This document shows, one piece after another, positions 45,064-53,726 of a stretch of DNA of 64,000 nt. Within the stretch, counting starts at the first letter, position 1. Each line of letters opens with the position of its first letter. The notes beneath the pieces are model-generated. The model saw nothing but the letters and a program-made list of their open reading frames with translations, had not been told where the DNA came from and made no database searches. The stretch is from Methylobacterium sp. J-026. GTDB taxonomy: Bacteria; Pseudomonadota; Alphaproteobacteria; Rhizobiales; Beijerinckiaceae. Both the position numbers and the translations under genes were made by a program. The DNA lies in contig NZ_JAKSYC010000343.1 in assembly GCF_022829585.1 (NCBI RefSeq), positions 1 through 64,000 on the forward strand. Reading direction: 5' to 3'.

Positions 45064-46275
45064 TCAGCGCCTTCGGGCGGGCGTCGCGGGCGCCTTGGCC
45101 TGCGCCGACGGGTCCTTCGCCGGTGCAGCGGGCATTTTGGCCTGCGCGGCCGGCGCCTGACGGGGCGTCTCGACGGCGAGCCGCTTGACCGGCCAGCCAT
45201 CGCTCCAGCGCTCCATGTCGGCCAGGCGCGGATTGGCCTTGAGGGTCGTCGCGTCGGAGCCGGCGAAGGCCGCGGCGGCGGCGAGGTCGAAGGTCTTCCA
45301 GAATCCCAGGTAGTCGAGCGCGTCCACCCGCGCGAGATTCACCTGCGCCACCAGCGTCTGCTGTTCGCCCGTCAGCGCCATATCGGCGGACCAGCGGAAG
45401 GGCGGCGGCTTCGGATCGTCCTTGGTCGCATCCTTCGGCTCCGGGGCGGCCTTGATCGCGCCGCCGTCGTAGGCCGTATCCAGACCGGCCGGGGCCGCCA
45501 GCGTCGCCGTGAGGGCCGGGAAGCCGTGATCGTCCGAGAGGATCCGAACGAACAGCTTCCGCTCGAACGGCACCGCACTCGCCTCGCGCAGCAGGCGTCG
45601 GGCGGCCATGTCGGCGGCTCGCGTGTCCTTGTCGCCGACCATGGTGACGATGAGCGTGGACGGATCGATGGCCGACAGGTCGCCGAGGGCGATGCCCCGC
45701 GATTTCGGTCCGCTGGCGATCCCACCGGGCGTCACGGCGAAGATCAGCTTCGGGACGGGCAGACCGCGCGCCTTGGCCTCGGCGGCGAGATCCAGGGCCA
45801 GGGGCGCGCCCGCCAGATGGCCGATCATCGCGACGCGCCCGAGGTCGGGCTTGGCCTCGCTGTCACCGGCGAGGTCGGCGAGGGCGGCCTTCACGAGTGA
45901 ACCGGCGAGAGCGGGCGCGTCGGCCGGGCGGGTGCGGTTCACGTCCTGGAACCGCGGCAGGATGACGAGCCATCCCTGCCGGGCGAGGTGGTCGATCCAG
46001 GCCCCGTAGCTCTGCGGGTTCACGACCCCCCAGCCGTGCAGGAACACCGCGACCGGGCGGCCCACGTCCGGCGCGGCGCCCGCCGTATAGAACGCGAAGC
46101 TGCCGGCTGCGCCGCGCCCGAGGAGGCGCTTGGTCACCGCGGCCTTCCGGTCTCCGAAGCTCCCGGGCCCGTCTGCGGGCTGAGGCGGCGGCGTTGCCGC
46201 CCGGGCCGATATCGAACCGGCCAGGGTCATGATCGCGACCGCGACGAGCGATTCGCGAAGAGCGGTGAAACGCAT
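45064..46275 (-). CDS. Secreted alpha/beta hydrolase-fold protein lacking the nucleophile
   Basis: A 403-residue exported protein with a signal peptide (about 1-27, ending SARAA). The hydrolase fold is clear: RPVAVFLHGWGVVNPQSYG with an oxyanion-type HG, GWLVILPRFQDVNR, VAMIGHLAGAPLAL and a late SDDHGFP. The nucleophile elbow reads G-H-L-A-G, with L154 in place of Ser, so classical hydrolysis is not expected. The C-terminal 35 residues are an Ala/Pro/Lys-rich repeat-like tail. It may bind rather than cleave a ligand. The family otherwise includes PET-hydrolase or chlorophyllase-like enzymes; assignment uncertain. Confidence 0.75.
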   Translation of the reverse strand: MRFTALRESLVAVAIMTLAGSISARAATPPPQPADGPGSFGDRKAAVTKRLLGRGAAGSFAFYTAGAAPDVGRPVAVFLHGWGVVNPQSYGAWIDHLARQGWLVILPRFQDVNRTRPADAPALAGSLVKAALADLAGDSEAKPDLGRVAMIGHLAGAPLALDLAAEAKARGLPVPKLIFAVTPGGIASGPKSRGIALGDLSAIDPSTLIVTMVGDKDTRAADMAARRLLREASAVPFERKLFVRILSDDHGFPALTATLAAPAGLDTAYDGGAIKAAPEPKDATKDDPKPPPFRWSADMALTGEQQTLVAQVNLARVDALDYLGFWKTFDLAAAAAFAGSDATTLKANPRLADMERWSDGWPVKRLAVETPRQAPAAQAKMPAAPAKDPSAQAKAPATPARRR

Positions 46276-46594
46276 GAAAGGCTCGATTGAGAAACGCGCT
46301 GCGCCGGCAGGACTGTCAGCGCTGAATAGCAGATTCTCTCCTGTTGGCGACTCGGTACGGCTCTTGTCGAGGCGGTAAGGCTTTAACCAACCGGACTTGT
46401 CTACGCGACTGCGCTCGCAGGGGTAGGCGGGAGCGCCTGTGAGGCGCGATGATTTTTGATAGATCCTCTCGACGGTGCGCGGGATGACGCAAGCACAGTG
46501 AGAAAGATGGCCGACCTACACTTCCGCGCGGCGCGGAACGGGGAAAGGTCGCTTCCCGAGCGACGAGCCGATTCTAAGGCACGCTAGGGCGGCG
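46276..46594. other. Intergenic stretch with a hairpin
   Basis: About 320 bases, somewhat AT-richer than its surroundings, holding the promoter of the hydrolase-fold gene and a hairpin at 46433-46447 with a T run. No open frame or tRNA fold is convincing. A small RNA on the + strand ending at the hairpin is possible. Confidence 0.35.
46433..46456 (+). terminator. Short hairpin with T run
   Basis: A six-base stem GCGCCT/AGGCGC (46433-46438 with 46442-46447) is followed by GATGATTTTTG. It faces the + strand, where no gene ends, so either an untranslated RNA or a chance structure is indicated. Confidence 0.35.
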
Positions 46595-46801
46595 TCAGGC
46601 CACGTGATGATCGCCCGGCCCCATACCGGAGCCCTCAAGGCGCCGGGCGAGGTCCGCCAATTCCAGAGGCAGCACCTGATCGGCCGCGCCGTAGAAACTG
46701 CGCAGTTCCTCGCTGAGGGATTCGAGAACTGTGGTCTCGGCCGTATCCCAGTCCCCGGAGCGGCGGAGGGAATCGGCGTGATTGGCAGCGACGATCTTCA
46801 T
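46595..46801 (-). CDS. Small hypothetical protein
   Basis: A 68-residue cytoplasmic protein, MKIVAANHADSLRRSGDWD at the start and mostly helical (TVLESLSEELRSFYGAADQV, ELADLARRLEGS). No family recognised. It lies 77 bases downstream of a receiver-domain gene on the same strand and may be co-transcribed. Confidence 0.5.
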   Translation of the reverse strand: MKIVAANHADSLRRSGDWDTAETTVLESLSEELRSFYGAADQVLPLELADLARRLEGSGMGPGDHHVA

Positions 46802-46878
46802 GGCGACGCTCGATCTGCGGTCTTTGGCGGGGGGGGCGGCGCCGCACGTCAGGAGTGGCGTACAACGACGCCCCTGCT

Positions 46879-47334
46879 TCAAGTTTCCAAGCCGGGACTG
46901 ATAATTTTGCCGCCGGGACCGATGATGGATGGGCCGCCGGTGCTGGGCGCGCGGCCCGCGGCCTGCTCGACCCAGGCCAGGATATCCTCGGCGCGCCAGG
47001 GCTTCGGAATGAAGGTCGCGGAAACCCGCAGGTCGCTCGGCTGATCGCCCGCGTCGCCTGACGTCAGGAGCACCCTGACCCGCGGCCAAGTCACGCCGAT
47101 GATCCGCGCCAGTTCGAAGCCGCCGATCGGTCCGGGCGTTCGCACGTCCGAGAAGACGACGCTGACCTCGTCGCCCCGGTCGTTGAGGATGGCAAGCGCC
47201 CGATCCGCGGTCTCGGCTTCGATCACGGTAAAGCCCGTATCCTCCAGGAGCGTGGCCGCGAGGAAGCGCTCGTCGGGTTGGTCCTCCACGACGAGAATCA
47301 CGGGTTTCTGGCCGGTCTGTACCGAATCGCTCAT
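46879..47334 (-). CDS. Stand-alone response-regulator receiver protein
   Basis: A 151-residue single-domain receiver. VILVVEDQPDERFLAATLL holds the acidic pocket, VVFSDVRTPGPIGGFELARII the phospho-acceptor aspartate (about D65), VLLTSGDA the Thr/Ser switch and FIPKPWRAEDIL the conserved lysine. No output domain follows; the last 25 residues are Gly/Pro-rich. Such proteins act in phosphorelays or bind partners; the hybrid kinase at 4057 is one candidate donor but lies far away. A sigma-EcfG-like promoter precedes it, suggesting general stress control. Confidence 0.85.
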   Translation of the reverse strand: MSDSVQTGQKPVILVVEDQPDERFLAATLLEDTGFTVIEAETADRALAILNDRGDEVSVVFSDVRTPGPIGGFELARIIGVTWPRVRVLLTSGDAGDQPSDLRVSATFIPKPWRAEDILAWVEQAAGRAPSTGGPSIIGPGGKIISPGLET

Positions 47335-47644
47335 GGGCCAGGACACTCTACAAGGGCTGAACGGCGGCCGCCTCGATCGGTTCAACACCGCATCGCGGTA
47401 TCGAACCGGATCCGCGCGGACACGGAGCCTCCTGTGATCCTGGCATAATCGAGAAGTTCTGGTTGTGTCTTGAGTAACACAGCCTTCGACCAACGCCGGG
47501 ATACCTGTGCCGACATGGTCCAAAGACCTGCCGCCGAGCGCGATAGGTCAGTTCCAGGAAGCGATCGGAAGAGGCGGTTCATCCGGGACGGCGAAGGCGT
47601 CACCACATCCCGATCGAGCGCCGCAGTCCCGCACGGACTACCGC
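47335..47644. other. Intergenic stretch before the receiver gene
   Basis: About 310 bases. It holds the sigma-EcfG-like promoter at 47360-47384 (minus strand). The remainder, to the end of the dienelactone hydrolase gene, shows no supported gene or RNA. Confidence 0.35.
47360..47384 (-). promoter_or_regulatory. Sigma-EcfG-like promoter of the receiver gene
   Basis: On the minus strand TGAAC (47384-47380) and CGTT (47363-47360) are separated by 16 bases, one mismatch from the GGAAC-N16/17-CGTT consensus of alphaproteobacterial general-stress sigma factors. The start codon lies 26 bases downstream. Confidence 0.4.
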
Positions 47645-48529
47645 TCAGCCGACATCGTGCGCCTTGAGAAAGGCCAGCGCGCGCTGCCATCCGTCCTCCG
47701 CGGCCTCGCGCCGGTAGCTCGGGCGGTAATCCGCATGGAAGCCGTGCGGCGCATCCGGATAGACCACCAATTCGACGCTCTTGCCCGCAGCCTTGGCCCG
47801 GTCGCGCGCCTCCTCCGCCGAGGCGACGGGAATGCCCGTATCGGCCCCGCCGTAGAGGGCGAGCAGCGGCGCGTTGATCTCCGCAGCGACATCGCCGGCG
47901 GTGCGTGGCTGGATGTCGGTCCGCTCGCCGCCGATGGGCCCGTACCAGGCGACCGCCGCCTTCAGGTCGCGGCGATGCGCGGCGTAGAGCCATACGTCGC
48001 GCCCGCCGCGGCACCATCCCATGACCGCCAGCCGGTGCAGGTCGCCCTTCGCGGCCGAGCCGGCCCAGGCCGCCGTGGCATCGAGGTCGTTGATCCACTG
48101 GGCATCCGGCGTCTTCGCGATGACGTCCCGGATGATGATCTTGGGATCGGTCATAGTCGAGAGATCGCCCTGCCGGGCATAGAGTTCGGGCGCGACGGCA
48201 CAATATCCGACCTTGGCCAGTCGACGGCAGATGTCCTTGATGTACTCGTGGACGCCGAAGATCTCCTCGATCACCAGAACGATCGGGAACGGCCCCTCCC
48301 CCTCGGGGACGGCCCGGTAGGCGGGCATCGGTCCGTCCGCGGCCGGGATCTTCACCTCGCCGGCCTCGATGCCGGTGGCGTCGGTGTGGATCACCTGCGC
48401 TTCGACCCGCGTCGTGGCGAGAGTCAGGCCGCTCATCAGGCTGGTCATCACGAAGCCGCGCCGTGACAGCGGCGGCACGATCAGGCCATCGAGACCCGCC
48501 GCGCGCCCTGCCGTGTCCTGATCCGCCAT
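47645..48529 (-). CDS. Exported dienelactone hydrolase family protein
   Basis: A 294-residue protein. A twin-arginine-like signal (LSRRGFVMTSLMSGLTLATT) suggests export by Tat. The dienelactone hydrolase fold is complete: E88/E89 in VIEEIFGVHEY, the nucleophile C173 in MGWCRGGR, D230 in YGGADTGIP and H262 in DAPHGFHADYR. These enzymes hydrolyse cyclic ester-like compounds; the real substrate is unknown. The Arg pair at 23-24 and hydrophobic stretch support the chosen start. Confidence 0.87.
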   Translation of the reverse strand: MADQDTAGRAAGLDGLIVPPLSRRGFVMTSLMSGLTLATTRVEAQVIHTDATGIEAGEVKIPAADGPMPAYRAVPEGEGPFPIVLVIEEIFGVHEYIKDICRRLAKVGYCAVAPELYARQGDLSTMTDPKIIIRDVIAKTPDAQWINDLDATAAWAGSAAKGDLHRLAVMGWCRGGRDVWLYAAHRRDLKAAVAWYGPIGGERTDIQPRTAGDVAAEINAPLLALYGGADTGIPVASAEEARDRAKAAGKSVELVVYPDAPHGFHADYRPSYRREAAEDGWQRALAFLKAHDVG

Positions 48530-48698
48530 GGTGGGGTCTCCGTTGCTGCCCGGGAAGGGGTAGCGCGTTTGGCGACCGGCGTCTCCCAGGGGCCCGAACT
48601 CCGGCGCGGATCGCCCTCGGCTCGACCAAAACTCCTTAAGACGATAAACGGTCGAGCGCCCGCCAAGCCACCGACATCGTCGCCCCTCGTATGAGGCG

Positions 48699-49103
48699 TT
48701 ACGCCCCCGCGGCGGTGAGCGCGCGGATGGCGGGCCGTGCCGTCGTCCAGACCCTGGCCGGCATCTCCCGCGGCTGCAGCATGTCGGACAGCGTGACGAA
48801 GGTCTCCGCGGCCGGCGCGACCACGGCCCGGATCCCGTAGCCCAGAGCGAAGGACCGGATCAGCTCGGCGTCCCGGGCGATGCCGAAACACTCGAGGGCG
48901 GCGAGAAACGCCTCCCGGAACAGGCTCGGCCGGCACCAGCGCTTCTCGGCCATCTGCAGCGGCCAGTCCCAGAGGCCCTCGGCCCGGCGCCTCGCGAGCG
49001 CGTCACGCGCGATGAAATAGCCGGTGTCCCGGTGCTCGATCCCGTCCGCCTGCACGGACCACTCATCATTGCCGTACAGCTCGGCCTCGGCCACGTCGTT
49101 CAT
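48699..49103 (-). CDS. Hypothetical protein
   Basis: A 134-residue cytoplasmic protein beginning MNDVAEAELYGNDEWSVQ and mostly helical, with IARDALARRRAEGLWDWPLQMA and FREAFLAALECFGI. I do not recognise the family. The ATG at 49103 is preferred over an upstream extension. A weakly GC-biased 170-base gap separates it from the dienelactone hydrolase gene. Confidence 0.6.
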   Translation of the reverse strand: MNDVAEAELYGNDEWSVQADGIEHRDTGYFIARDALARRRAEGLWDWPLQMAEKRWCRPSLFREAFLAALECFGIARDAELIRSFALGYGIRAVVAPAAETFVTLSDMLQPREMPARVWTTARPAIRALTAAGA

Positions 49104-49222
49104 CGGGTCCTCCGCGCTGGCTCGGCGTTCCGAAGCACCGGAACATTGCCGGAACACTGGCGCGGTTCGGCGCGTTGGTCAAGGTGATTGTTCCCGATGC
49201 GTTCGCACAGACGGGACCCACC

Positions 49223-49717
49223 TCAGCGGCTTCGGAACAGCGCGTGCTTGACCCGGTCGCCGGGCTGGATACCGAGCTTGGCGGCCGTGCCGGCATTGAG
49301 TTCCAGAACGGCCACGACCGGGCTCCCTGACGGGATGATCGCGGTCGAAAGCGGCTCGGTGTCGGCCGCGATCCGGCTGATGGTTCCGTCCGGCCGGATG
49401 AAGACCATGTCCAGCGGCAGATAGGTGTTCTTCATCCACATGGTGACGGGCTCGTCACGCTCGAAATCGAACAGCATTCCGTGATCGGCCGCCATATGCC
49501 GGCGGAACATGAGACCGCGGGACCGGCCGGCATCGTCGCGCATCACCTCGACGTCGAAGCGCTTCGGCCCCGCCTTCGTGACGATCGTTAGCGCCTCTGC
49601 CTTGGGCGTCGCGGTCTGGGCCGGCGCCTGGGCGCGGACCGCTTGGACCGGAATGAGGGTCGTCAGGCCAAGGCCGGCGATGGCCAGGGCCGTCGCGAGG
49701 CGGGACAGAACGTTCAC
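49223..49717 (-). CDS. DUF192 family exported protein
   Basis: A 164-residue protein with a signal peptide (about 1-29, ending AVRAQ). The DUF192 domain is plain: FDVEVMRDDAGRSRGLMFRRHM, GMLFDFERDEPVTMWMKNTYLPLDMVFI and AVLELNAGTAAKLGIQPGDRV. Function of the family is unknown; it is widespread in bacteria and archaea. It lies downstream of the double cold-shock gene, a pairing common in alphaproteobacteria. Confidence 0.9.
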   Translation of the reverse strand: MNVLSRLATALAIAGLGLTTLIPVQAVRAQAPAQTATPKAEALTIVTKAGPKRFDVEVMRDDAGRSRGLMFRRHMAADHGMLFDFERDEPVTMWMKNTYLPLDMVFIRPDGTISRIAADTEPLSTAIIPSGSPVVAVLELNAGTAAKLGIQPGDRVKHALFRSR

Positions 49718-49898
49718 GGGCTGGTGCCTCTCGGAAAATGGTGCGCCGTTTCAGCGCCGCTCCGCGCTGAGATAGTCCAAGACACCCGCGGGGGGAATCC
49801 GCGTCAGGGATCGCCGGCGTCGGAACGGGATATGCGGCGCGGGGCCGGAAACCGCCGCCTCGCCGTATCCTCCCGGGGGTCGGGATCGCGGCGGCGCG

Positions 49899-50504
49899 CT
49901 AATGCGAGGCCGGGAGAGCCCCGTCGATCAGTCGGACCTCGGCGGCCATGACGCCCTTCGAGCCGTCCCCGTAGCGGACCAGCACCGCCTCGCCGGGCTT
50001 GAGTTCGGCGATCCCGTACCGGCGCAGCGTTTCCATGTGCACGAAGATGTCGGGGGTGCCGTCGCCCCGGGTCAGGAAGCCGAACCCCCGCAGGCGGTTG
50101 AACCATTTCACGACGGCGGTCTCGAGGCCGCTCGTCGGCGTCACGGTCACGTGGGTCCGCGGCAGCGGCATCTCCGAGGGATGCACCGCCGTCGCCTGAT
50201 CCAGGGAGACTACCCGGAAGGCCTGCCAGCCGCGCGGCCGCTCCACGGCCTCCACGACGATGCGCGCCCCCTCGCTCGCCGCCTGATAGCCGTCCCGACG
50301 AAGACAGGTGACGTGGAGGAGGATGTCGGGGGCCCCGTCATCCGGCACGATGAAGCCGAAGCCCTTGGAGACGTCGAACCACTTGATGTGGCCGGCCACC
50401 TCGACGAGGTCCAGAACCTCGTCCTCGCGCTGCATCGTCTCGCCGCCTCGGAGGTCGGCTGCCCGATCGAGGTTCTCCGGCCCGGATCCGCGTTCGTCAG
50501 ACAT
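49899..50504 (-). CDS. Double cold-shock-domain protein
   Basis: A 201-residue protein with two cold-shock domains joined by a short linker: GHIKWFDVSKGFGFIVPDDG with DILLHVTCL (about 38-105), and AVVKWFNRLRGFGFLTRGDG with DIFVHMETLRR (about 130-198). Each keeps the RNP1/RNP2 aromatic residues (KGFGFI, RGFGFL; LLHV, FVHM). It would bind single-stranded RNA or DNA as a chaperone in the cytoplasm. The two-domain form is usual in Rhizobiales. Confidence 0.92.
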   Translation of the reverse strand: MSDERGSGPENLDRAADLRGGETMQREDEVLDLVEVAGHIKWFDVSKGFGFIVPDDGAPDILLHVTCLRRDGYQAASEGARIVVEAVERPRGWQAFRVVSLDQATAVHPSEMPLPRTHVTVTPTSGLETAVVKWFNRLRGFGFLTRGDGTPDIFVHMETLRRYGIAELKPGEAVLVRYGDGSKGVMAAEVRLIDGALPASH

Positions 50505-50854
50505 GGCCGAGCAACCTACCCTGAATCACGCCGCGCGCTCTCCCGGCAAGATTAACGAAGTCCTGACTCCCGGGAAGCCCGTTTCGTCGGCAGGCGAGCT
50601 TGGCCGAGTTGCAATCTCGATGCTTGTATGCGCGGCGGCAACAGTCGATCGGTCGCAGGTCGTGGACCGATAGGTCTAACCGCACAGCGTCGTAAGGCGA
50701 ATCTTCCGTTTGGCGGTCCCCGAAGTCGGCCGGAAGATCGAACCCCGGCACCGGTCACGTTTTTGAGAGGGTCCGTCGATCGCGGCACGCCGTTCCGGGT
50801 CGGCGCGGCGGGGCCTTGGCACCCACCGTACCCGCGTGGTTTGGGTTCGACATC
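50505..50854. other. Divergent intergenic region
   Basis: About 350 bases between the cold-shock gene (leftward) and the membrane acyltransferase gene (rightward). The cold-shock mRNA leader probably lies here. No tRNA or other gene is seen. Confidence 0.4.
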
Positions 50855-51865
50855 ATGTCCGTCGACCCCGCCATCGATCTGCCCCCGGCTGCTCCGACCC
50901 CCGGGGCGCGGCGGCGATTGCCGATCATCGATGCGGCGCGCGCCACGGCCCTCGTCGCCATGGCGAGCTACCACGGGCTCTGGGACCTCGGATATCTCCG
51001 GCTGACCACCGAGAACTACGCCCTGACGCCAGCCGGCCACCGCGCCGCCGAAACCATCGCCGGCAGCTTCCTGATCCTCGTCGGAATCGGGCTCGTCCTG
51101 ATGAACGGCCGGGGCCTCCGCCTCCGGCCGACCCTGATGCGGCTCGCGCGCATCGGCGGTGCGGCCGCCCTGGTGACCCTCGGGACCTGGATCGCGTTCC
51201 CCGACGCCTACGTGTTCTTCGGCATTCTGCACTGCATCGCGTTGTCGAGCGTGCTGGCGCTGCCCTTCCTGTTCGTGCCCGTACCGATCACCGCCCTGGC
51301 GGCAGCCCTGGTGCTTTCCGCACCGCATCTCATGCATGCGGCGGTGCTGGATGCGCCCGCGCTGTTCTTCCTGGGCCTCGGATCGGTGACGCCGCGGACC
51401 AACGATTACGTCCCGCTGTTCCCCTGGTTCGGCTTGGTGCTCGCCGGGATCGTCCTCGGCCGGGTCGGCCTGCCCAGGCTCGCGGGCTCGCGCCTCGGCG
51501 CCTGGTCACCGCGCTCGGCCCTCGGTCGCGGCGCGACCTTCGCGGGGCGCCACAGTCTCGCGGTTTACCTGATCCACCAGCCGGTTCTGCTCGCCCTGCT
51601 CACCGGCGTGGTGGCGGTCACCGGTTCGAACCCGCGTGCCGGTCTCCGCTCGTTCCGCGCCGATTACGTGACGATCTGCACCCGCACCGGCGGCGAGCCG
51701 CCGCTCTGCCGGATCGCCGCCCGCTGCACGTCGGACGCGCTCCTCAAGGAGGATCTCTTCCGGGAGGACGGCAGGCCGTTCAGCGTGCCGGAGCGGCTGC
51801 GGGCTCAGGCGCTGTCGCAGGGGTGCTACAGCACCATCGAGAATGCCGCGCACGCGCCGCACTGA
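50855..51865 (+). CDS. DUF1624/heparan-alpha-glucosaminide acetyltransferase-like membrane protein
   Basis: A 336-residue membrane protein with about eight helices. It opens with RRLPIIDAARATALVAMASYHGLWDL, a pattern of DUF1624 acyltransferases in which the conserved histidine sits in the first helix (YHGLWDL), and has FFGILHCIALSSVLAL and the terminal RHSLAVYLIHQPVLLAL. The family is related to transmembrane acetyl-CoA transferases. The C-terminal 80 residues are soluble with four cysteines (CTRTGGEPPLCRIAARC and a later C). The substrate is unknown. The start at 50855 gives a standard N-terminus; an upstream TTG at 50816 is less likely. Confidence 0.82.
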   Translation: MSVDPAIDLPPAAPTPGARRRLPIIDAARATALVAMASYHGLWDLGYLRLTTENYALTPAGHRAAETIAGSFLILVGIGLVLMNGRGLRLRPTLMRLARIGGAAALVTLGTWIAFPDAYVFFGILHCIALSSVLALPFLFVPVPITALAAALVLSAPHLMHAAVLDAPALFFLGLGSVTPRTNDYVPLFPWFGLVLAGIVLGRVGLPRLAGSRLGAWSPRSALGRGATFAGRHSLAVYLIHQPVLLALLTGVVAVTGSNPRAGLRSFRADYVTICTRTGGEPPLCRIAARCTSDALLKEDLFREDGRPFSVPERLRAQALSQGCYSTIENAAHAPH

Positions 51866-51888
51866 CGCGCGCTGCGACGGTCGCCGGC

Positions 51889-52455
51889 TCAATCCTTGGC
51901 GCGTTCCACGTAAGCCCCGTCGGCGGTCATGACGACGACGCGCGTCCCGGCCGCGATATGCGGCGGTACGGTGGTGCGCACGCCGTTCGACAGGGTGGCG
52001 GGCTTGTAGGACGAGGAGGCAGTCTGCCCCTTCAACACCGGCTCGGTCTCGGTGACCTCCAGGGTCACGCGCTGCGGCAGCTCGATCGTCAGCGGCACGT
52101 CGTTATGGACGGACAGCATGACCGCCATGCCCTCCTGGAGATACGGGGCGGCGTCACCGACCACGTCCGCCGGCACCGCGACCTGCTCGTAGCTCTCGGG
52201 ATTCATGAAGTGGAACCCCTCGGCGTCGCTGTACAGGAAGGTGTGCTCGCGATCCTCCACGAAGGCGCGCTCGACCTGCTCCGTGGTCCGGTACCGCTCG
52301 GACACCTTCACGCCGTCCGTGATGCGGCGCATGTCGAGCTGGGTCACCGGCGTGCCCTTGCCGGGATGGATGTTCTCGGCGAACAGGATCACGTAGAGCT
52401 TGCCGTCTTTGTCGACGACGTTGCCCTTACGGAGCGTTGAGGCGATCACCTTCAC
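51889..52455 (-). CDS. efp: Elongation factor P
   Basis: A 188-residue translation factor with GTG start. It has the three-barrel layout of EF-P: VIASTLRKGNVVDKDGKLYVI, the loop HPGKGTPV with K33 as the modification site (K34 in E. coli), and C-terminal domains including YEQVAVPADVVGDAAPYLQ and VTLEVTETEPVLKGQTASSSYKP. It relieves ribosome stalling at polyproline stretches. The divergent epmA and epmB genes make and attach beta-lysine, so K33 is probably lysylated. AGGA lies ten bases before the start. Confidence 0.97.
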   Translation of the reverse strand: MKVIASTLRKGNVVDKDGKLYVILFAENIHPGKGTPVTQLDMRRITDGVKVSERYRTTEQVERAFVEDREHTFLYSDAEGFHFMNPESYEQVAVPADVVGDAAPYLQEGMAVMLSVHNDVPLTIELPQRVTLEVTETEPVLKGQTASSSYKPATLSNGVRTTVPPHIAAGTRVVVMTADGAYVERAKD

Positions 52456-52640
52456 GGAATGGCGTCCTGCATTGACATGGGGAGCGGCACGCGCCAAGCG
52501 CGGGCTCTGCGTTTCGGACCCTCGCCACTATCGCATCTGCGTCCCGGTTGCCAGCGGGCGCCGAACCGTCGACGCGAGCCGACACCGGGTCCGTCGCGAA
52601 CGCGTCGGCCCTGCGGCCGGACGGGGCCGAGGATGAGCCT

Positions 52641-53726
52641 GTGCCGAACCCAGCCGACCCTCGCCCGGCCCTGACCGCCTCGCCGCCCCGATGGTGGACT
52701 CCGGACCGCCATGCCGACCGCCGTCCGGCGCTGATCCTGCGCAACAGGCTCCTGGCGGCGATCCGGGCGTGGTTCGCTGCGGGCGACTTCGTCGAGGTGG
52801 AGGCGGCCTGCCTCCAGGTCTCGCCGGGCAACGAGGCGCATCTCTCGGCCTTCGCCACCGAGGCCGTCGGCGCGAGCGGCGCGCGCACGCCGCTCTATCT
52901 CCACACCTCGCCGGAATTCGCCTGCAAGAAGCTGCTGGCCGCCGGCGAGACGCGGCTGTTCAGCGTCGCCCGCGTGTTCCGCAACCGCGAGCGCGGGCCG
53001 CTGCACCATCCGGAATTCACGATGCTGGAATGGTATCGGGCCGGCGCGCCCTATACGGCGCTGATGGCGGATTGCATCGCATTGATTCGGCAGTCTGCCG
53101 CCACCGCGGAACTGCGCCGCTTCGTCTTTCGCGGCCGGGAGGCCGATCCCTACGCGGAGCCCGAGCGGCTGACCCTGGCCGAGGCCTTCGACCGGTTCGC
53201 GGGGATCGACCTGCTCGCCACCGTCACGCGCACCGGCGAGACCGATCGGGACGCCCTCGCCCGCATGGTCGCCGGTGCGGACCTGCGTGTCGCGCCGGAC
53301 GATACCTGGGCCGACCTGTTCTCCCGGGTCCTCGTGGCGCGCATCGAGCCGCATCTCGGCATCGGACGGCCGACGATCCTGTGCGAGTATCCGGTGAGCG
53401 AGGCGGCGCTTGCCAGACCGGCGCCGCACGATCGCCGGGTGGCCGAGCGTTTCGAACTCTATGTCTGCGGGGTCGAACTCGCCAACGCGTTCGGCGAACT
53501 GACCGACCCGGAGGAACAGCGCCGCCGCTTCGAGATCGAGATGGCGGAGAAGGTCCGCGTCTACGGCGAACGCTATCCGATCGACGAGGAGTTCCTCGCT
53601 GCCCTCGCGACGATGCCGGACGCGTCAGGGATCGCCCTGGGCTTCGACCGGCTGGCGATGCTCGCCTGCGGCGCCGGCCGTATCGAGGATGTCATCTGGA
53701 CCCCCGTGGCGGAGACCCTGGCGTGA
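52641..53726 (+). CDS. epmA: EF-P lysine aminoacylase (EpmA/PoxA)
   Basis: A 361-residue class II aminoacyl-tRNA-synthetase-like enzyme that attaches beta-lysine to EF-P. It lacks an anticodon-binding domain. Motif 2 appears in RLFSVARVFRNRERGPLHHPEFTMLEWYRAG and motif 3 in GIALGFDRLAML, with the substrate-pocket stretch FELYVCGVELANAFGELTDP. The GTG at 52641 has a GAGG site upstream; the frame stays open to 52548, so a longer form is possible. It is divergent from efp and its stop overlaps the epmB start by four bases. Confidence 0.93.
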   Translation: MPNPADPRPALTASPPRWWTPDRHADRRPALILRNRLLAAIRAWFAAGDFVEVEAACLQVSPGNEAHLSAFATEAVGASGARTPLYLHTSPEFACKKLLAAGETRLFSVARVFRNRERGPLHHPEFTMLEWYRAGAPYTALMADCIALIRQSAATAELRRFVFRGREADPYAEPERLTLAEAFDRFAGIDLLATVTRTGETDRDALARMVAGADLRVAPDDTWADLFSRVLVARIEPHLGIGRPTILCEYPVSEAALARPAPHDRRVAERFELYVCGVELANAFGELTDPEEQRRRFEIEMAEKVRVYGERYPIDEEFLAALATMPDASGIALGFDRLAMLACGAGRIEDVIWTPVAETLA

